Source: CAZIQY01 sp964541605 (GTDB lineage Bacteria; Desulfobacterota; Syntrophia; Syntrophales; UBA2185). Taken from it: a stretch of DNA of 17,141 bases. The position numbers were made by a program, and so were the translations under genes. Positions 13,984 through 17,141 of this stretch are shown piece after piece. The stretch is from contig CAZIQY010000059.1 of assembly GCA_964541605.1 (NCBI GenBank), forward strand, positions 1 through 17,141. Reading direction: 5' to 3'. The notes beneath the pieces are model-generated. The model searched no databases. It saw only the letters and a program-made list of their open reading frames with translations, and was not told where the DNA came from. Position 1 is the stretch's first letter. Each line of letters opens with the position of its first letter.

Positions 13984-14261
13984 CGCCGTTCGTCCATGAT
14001 CGTTCTTGATATGGGGGCGCCCTTGATCATAACCCGTTCAACAGGCGGGAAAACCGTTTTTTGGGGTAAAGATATCAGTCCTTCCCTGGAAAGAGAAGCC
14101 AAGCGTTCTTCAACGCTTGCCGTCTCTTCATTACGGTCAAGGTTGTGCAGAATGGCAACAGGCGTTCCTCTTTCCGTGACGACAATATCATCACCTTTTT
14201 TTACTGCTTTCAGATAGTACGTCAGCCTGTTTTTCAATTCCCTGATGCCTACGGTCAACAT
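13980..14261 (-). CDS. Phd/YefM-type antitoxin
   Basis: A 93-residue antitoxin. The N-terminal half, MLTVGIRELKNRL then LKAVKKGDDIVVTERGTPVAIL, is the DNA-binding domain of the Phd/YefM family (IRELKNRL helix, TERG-P-A-IL strand). The C-terminal half is expected to be the toxin-binding tail, disordered until bound. GGGGAG lies seven bases before the ATG. It precedes and overlaps the VapC gene. It should repress its own promoter, and a promoter and palindrome lie just upstream. Confidence 0.9.
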   Translation of the reverse strand: MLTVGIRELKNRLTYYLKAVKKGDDIVVTERGTPVAILHNLDRNEETASVEERLASLSREGLISLPQKTVFPPVERVMIKGAPISRTIMDERR

Positions 14262-14295
14262 AGATTTACTCCCCGGAAAAGGTTGTATTTCATGT

Positions 14296-14324
14296 TAAAT
14301 AATGACTTGTGGCTACTGTAGCAA
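14296..14324 (-). promoter_or_regulatory. Predicted promoter of the toxin-antitoxin operon
   Basis: On the minus strand, TTGCTA (plus positions 14319-14324) and TATTTA (14296-14301) are separated by exactly 17 bases. Each matches the sigma-70 consensus at four of six positions. The -10 ends 35 bases before the antitoxin ATG. Confidence 0.5.
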
Positions 14325-14326
14325 CA
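14308..14326. promoter_or_regulatory. Candidate antitoxin operator palindrome
   Basis: Two nine-base arms, TGTGGCTAC and GTAGCAACA, flank a central T and form an inverted repeat with one mismatch; the inner GCTAC/GTAGC is perfect. It overlaps the -35 box and spacer of the predicted promoter, where an autorepressing Phd-type antitoxin would be expected to bind. The role is inferred from position. Confidence 0.5.
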
Positions 14327-14389
14327 TTGCATGAAGTTGTCAATAAAAAAGGTAGATTGTATTTGTCCGACAACCTGATTGTGAAGCTC

Positions 14390-14420
14390 CCCACCCGCAG
14401 AGCGGGGCTTGCGGGATGGG
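14390..14420 (-). terminator. GC-rich stem-loop after the alcohol dehydrogenase operon
   Basis: CCCACCCGC and GCGGGaTGGG pair over nine bases with one bulged A; a shorter alternative stem CCCGC-aga-GCGGG lies inside. It starts eight bases beyond the dehydrogenase stop on the minus strand. There is no T-run, so it may be a rho-assisted terminator or an mRNA-end stabiliser. The surrounding GAAGCTCCCC...GGGGCTT also resembles the hairpin ends of IS200/IS605 elements; no transposase is nearby. Confidence 0.35.
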
Positions 14421-14427
14421 CTACCGT

Positions 14428-15675
14428 TTATCCTTTTTTAATCAGGTTTGTATCGAGAGGTTTTCCTTCCCATGCCGCCTCCAGGACCATGAGGAAATCG
14501 TCGTAATCCAGCTCTTCGGGGTTGTAAAAGATGGACCCGTCGCTTAAGGCCGCTCTGGCAATATCGGGCAGTTTTGCTTCCGGCACCATCGGCCTTCCGT
14601 CCCTGTCTAAGACTTCTCTGAAGAAGCGTGCATGCCTGCCTCCCGTTGCATCATGAAGCTCCTGATTCATCTGACGGATGAGGGCGATAACCTTTTCCGT
14701 TCTTTCGTTTTTCGGGGTTTCGGCATAGGCCTTCGACCCGGCCAGAGGCAGGAGGAGTTCCGCGGCAAGATGGCCGTTTTTATGTTTGTTGTACTCGAGG
14801 CCGTATGGAAGGACAATGGCCATACAGGCGCCATGAGGAGCACCGCAGATGGAACCGACGGAATGCCCGATGGTGTGTACCATCCCGACCATGGAATTGG
14901 AGAATGCCATGCCGGCTAATGTGGCGGCATTGGCCATGGCGAGCCGGCCATTCCTGTCCCCCGGATTTTTTGTCACGTTCACCAGATTTGCACTGATCAG
15001 ATTGATGGCCGCGAGGGCATGGGCGTCGCTCAGGGGATTTTTTGCCAGACAGGTGTAGGCTTCCACTGCGTGGGACAGGGCGTCCATGCCTGTTGCCGCA
15101 GTGATGGCCGGCGGCAGGGTCAGGGTCATGCGGGGATCGATAATGGAAACGTCCGGCAGGAGGAAATAGCTGACGAAGGCCATTTTCAGGTGTTTTTCAT
15201 GATCCTTGATCACCGCGACCAGGGTTACTTCGGAGCCCGTTCCCGCCGTCGTCGGTATGGCGATCAGGGGCTTCAAGGCCTTCTTGAGGGTGTTGGCCCC
15301 GCTGAACTTCATGAGATCATCCGCCTTTTCGGAAACGACGATGTTGACCCCTTTAGCCGTATCCATGACGGAACCGCCGCCCACAGCAATAAGGGAATCA
15401 CAGCTCTGTTCCCGGTACGCATTCGCCAGGCGATTCACAACCCGCAAATCCGAATCGGACGGCACATCATCGGCAATCGCCCCGATGGCGACACCGCCTT
15501 TGATGGCATCGGTTACGATGTCGATCAGTCCGGCTCCGGAAACCCCCCTGTCCGTGACGATCATCGGCTTTCTGGCGTTCAGGCCGGCTAAAGCGCCGGG
15601 GATCTGTTCCAGGGCGTCATGACCGGCAATGATTTTAACGCGACAACAGAATTCGTAGTATCCGGGTAAATCCAT
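14428..15675 (-). CDS. Iron-containing alcohol dehydrogenase (intact)
   Basis: A 415-residue group III, Fe-type alcohol dehydrogenase that interconverts an alcohol and aldehyde or ketone with NAD(P). Motifs: GGGSVMDTAK at 99-108 (nucleotide loop), GTGSEVT at 145-151, GMDALSHAVEAY at 196-207 and GMVHTIGHSVG with PHG at 264-282. The metal ligands expected by comparison with FucO are all present: Asp198, His202, His267 and His281; the additional conserved His271 is also kept. AAGGAG lies seven bases before the ATG at 15675; a frame extension to 15723 overlaps the neighbouring gene and is rejected. It starts 13 bases after the stop of its paralogue, so the two are co-transcribed. Substrate unknown. 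Confidence 0.93.
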   Translation of the reverse strand: MDLPGYYEFCCRVKIIAGHDALEQIPGALAGLNARKPMIVTDRGVSGAGLIDIVTDAIKGGVAIGAIADDVPSDSDLRVVNRLANAYREQSCDSLIAVGGGSVMDTAKGVNIVVSEKADDLMKFSGANTLKKALKPLIAIPTTAGTGSEVTLVAVIKDHEKHLKMAFVSYFLLPDVSIIDPRMTLTLPPAITAATGMDALSHAVEAYTCLAKNPLSDAHALAAINLISANLVNVTKNPGDRNGRLAMANAATLAGMAFSNSMVGMVHTIGHSVGSICGAPHGACMAIVLPYGLEYNKHKNGHLAAELLLPLAGSKAYAETPKNERTEKVIALIRQMNQELHDATGGRHARFFREVLDRDGRPMVPEAKLPDIARAALSDGSIFYNPEELDYDDFLMVLEAAWEGKPLDTNLIKKG

Positions 15676-15688
15676 TGATCCGCTCCTT

Positions 15689-16852
15689 TTATCTGCCTTC
15701 CCAGGCCTGTTCCAGTACCGCAAGGCAGCCGTCTGAATCGAGACCCGTTGAAGCGCCTCCGGCGGCTTTCACAGCTATATCTTTCAGGATGTTTTTTAAG
15801 ACGTTCTCGTCTTTCAGTGTCCGGGGAATGGCGCCGCCACTGACTTTAAACAGTTCCTTCTGTAGATCGTAAATCGTTTCAACAGCTTTTTGAGCCCGCT
15901 TTTCTTCCGCCGTACCCGCGTAAACGTCAAAACCCGTCAGGGGCATAAGCAAGTCGGCGATGTGGTAATCGGATAGAAAAACGTATCTCTCCAGCACATA
16001 CGGCAGCAAGATTCCCATACATAATCCATGAGAAACCACGCAGGCATCACCGCTGGTCTTTCCCAACGCGTGCGTGATGCCAGGCGCCGCATTGGAGAAA
16101 GCGCAGCCCGCCATACAGTGGGCATTGGCGAGGGCCAGGCGACCCTGCTTGTCCTGCGGATTATTGATCACGGTCACCAGATTTTCCATGATGAGCTGAA
16201 TGGCCGTGTAAGCGTAACTGTCGGTGAGGGGGTTCTTGCCCGGAGAAACATACACCTCTGCGGCTTGTGTCAGGGCGACAAGGGCCGTTGCGGCCGTCGT
16301 TTTCGCATCTTCGGGAACGGTCATTCGGGAATCGATCACCACCAGATCGGGCATGAGGAAATGTGATGCGTACAGGTTATTGCCGAAAAAGGCATAAAGG
16401 GATGTTTCGTAACCCGTTCCCGACAGGGTCGGCACGTAAACGAGAGGCTTCAGAGGTTTTTTGATCAGATTTTCTCCGGCGCTTGTCTCAATGTCTTCCG
16501 GCTCTCCGGATACGGCAATGTTCAGCGTTTTAGCGGTGTCCGCCGTGGGGCCACCGCCCAGGGCAATGACGGCATCGCAACCCCCATCTCGATAAATCCG
16601 GAACAGCTCTCTTATCAGTATCAAATCAGGGGAAGCGGGCACGCCGTCGAAGACGCCGATCGTGATCCCCGAATCCCTGAAGGCGTCGATCAGGACATCA
16701 ACCAGTCCCTTCCCGGCCGTATCGTTGCCGGTAATGACAAGGGGCTTCCGGGCATTCAAGGCATCCAGTTCCACGGGAAGATGCTCAAGCGCGCGGTTTC
16801 CGGAATTGGTTTTGACAGGGCAGGCAAATTCATAATGATTGGGTATATACAT
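15689..16852 (-). CDS. Iron-type alcohol dehydrogenase paralogue lacking metal ligands
   Basis: A 387-residue protein alignable along its whole length with the product of 14428-15675 (for example HYEF at the start, LNARKP at 32-37, LPY and AWEG near the end). Key positions differ: the Asp and first His ligands are Val192 and Gln196, and the conserved second His of the third motif is Lys265; His261 and His275 remain. The nucleotide loop is GGGPTADTAK instead of GGGSxxDTAK, and GTGSE is GTGYE. About six residues are missing near 150-160. The frame is intact with a good GTGGAG site six bases before the ATG at 16852, so it is expressed rather than decayed. A non-catalytic partner or a changed activity is inferred. 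Confidence 0.88.
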   Translation of the reverse strand: MYIPNHYEFACPVKTNSGNRALEHLPVELDALNARKPLVITGNDTAGKGLVDVLIDAFRDSGITIGVFDGVPASPDLILIRELFRIYRDGGCDAVIALGGGPTADTAKTLNIAVSGEPEDIETSAGENLIKKPLKPLVYVPTLSGTGYETSLYAFFGNNLYASHFLMPDLVVIDSRMTVPEDAKTTAATALVALTQAAEVYVSPGKNPLTDSYAYTAIQLIMENLVTVINNPQDKQGRLALANAHCMAGCAFSNAAPGITHALGKTSGDACVVSHGLCMGILLPYVLERYVFLSDYHIADLLMPLTGFDVYAGTAEEKRAQKAVETIYDLQKELFKVSGGAIPRTLKDENVLKNILKDIAVKAAGGASTGLDSDGCLAVLEQAWEGR

Positions 16853-16870
16853 AAGAAACTCCACTTCATT

Positions 16871-16965
16871 GTCATTCCCGCTCCCGACAGGTACTTCCGA
16901 GGGCAGGTTCCAGCGGGAAACCAGAATTTTTAAATACTTGGATTCCGGGTCAAGCCCGGAATGAC
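16871..16965. repeat. Dispersed GTCATTCCCG-type repeat, copy 2 (expanded)
   Basis: Begins GTCATTCCCGC and ends GGGTCAAGCCCGGAATGAC, the same outer ends as the copy at 3725. The inner CCCGC...GCGGGAA hairpin is kept, but its loop is enlarged by about 30 bases (CTCCCGACAGG...GGGCAGGTTCC). The total is 95 bases against 61. It lies 18 bases upstream of the dehydrogenase paralogue start and would fold in its mRNA leader. Confidence 0.8.
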
Positions 16966-16994
16966 AATCAAAAAATTAAAAGATATCAATCTTT

Positions 16995-17141
16995 TCAGAA
17001 ACCTAAGATGGTACGAATATAAACCATTACCCGGCCCGCGCATTTCCTGCCTGAAGACCAGACGGGATACCGCTTTACCGCCAGTGTCGCGATAATCTTC
17101 GGGAGAAGATAGACTTCAACGGTATCGAGGATCCTCACATC
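16995..17141 (-). CDS. C-terminal end of an unidentified protein (runs off the window)
   Basis: Forty-eight codons are open on the minus strand from the window edge to TGA at 16995-16997. The product reads DVRILDTVEVYLLPKIIATL and ends MVYIRTILGF. The amphipathic start and basic, aromatic end are protein-like, and the frame reaches the edge without a stop. The 5' part lies outside the window, so the family cannot be named. It is on the same strand as the dehydrogenases but separated from them by 142 bases containing a repeat. Confidence 0.4.
   Translation of the reverse strand, partial: DVRILDTVEVYLLPKIIATLAVKRYPVWSSGRKCAGRVMVYIRTILGF

Noticed and set aside
14309..14506. A 65-codon plus-strand frame starting GTG in the toxin-antitoxin promoter region.
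   Set aside because: It begins inside the predicted operator, has no ribosome site and runs into the dehydrogenase 3' end.
15019..15591. A 190-codon plus-strand open frame opposite the alcohol dehydrogenase.
   Set aside because: It is fully inside a gene with all family motifs and has no recognisable domain.

Overview
The window looks like chromosomal DNA from a strictly anaerobic Desulfobacterota (deltaproteobacterial) organism, possibly Syntrophales-like. This is inferred from gene content: a tungsten-type aldehyde:ferredoxin oxidoreductase with its own polyferredoxin, an EFR1-type flavodoxin/ferredoxin protein, a two-gene biotin-dependent acyl-CoA carboxylase, paired iron-type alcohol dehydrogenases, a caspase-like peptidase, a PIN-toxin module, and dispersed repeats beginning GTCATTCCCG. 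No rRNA, tRNA, CRISPR array or complete insertion sequence was found.

Layout. Positions 1-2620 are a patchwork: a C-terminal fragment of a probable PIN-like protein (+), an EFR1-type ferredoxin gene (-), the tail of a dead cupin gene (+), a pair of unrecognised small genes (-), and a 515-base gap with a clear minus-strand terminator and a possible gene fossil. Positions 2623-3785 hold an alpha/beta hydrolase (+), a 63-residue KOW-like protein (-) and one dispersed repeat. Positions 3823-7917 form a minus-strand cluster: AOR, then a four-cluster ferredoxin, then a secreted caspase-like peptidase. A divergent intergenic region leads to a cyclophilin (+, 8216-8704).

Positions 8696-13392 are a second minus-strand cluster: a secreted cysteine-rich protein, a carboxyltransferase, a biotin carboxylase/biotin carrier fusion, a conserved-looking 75-residue protein and a 44-residue helical protein that is easy to miss. 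Positions 13531-14326 carry a Phd-type antitoxin and VapC-type toxin with a plausible promoter and palindromic operator. Positions 14428-16852 hold two tandem paralogous iron-type alcohol dehydrogenases. The downstream copy has all metal ligands; the upstream copy has lost two of the four. A second dispersed repeat and the C-terminus of an unidentified minus-strand gene close the window.

Working together (inference): the alcohol dehydrogenase, AOR and ferredoxins could interconvert alcohols, aldehydes and acids with low-potential electrons carried by ferredoxin. The acyl-CoA carboxylase handles short acyl-CoA thioesters of the kind handled in syntrophic or fermentative metabolism. I see no convincing complete novel defence or mobile system. 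The most interesting items are the ligand-less dehydrogenase paralogue, the small proteins attached to the carboxylase operon, the caspase gene placed behind AOR-ferredoxin, and the unrecognised two-gene pair at 1398-2107.
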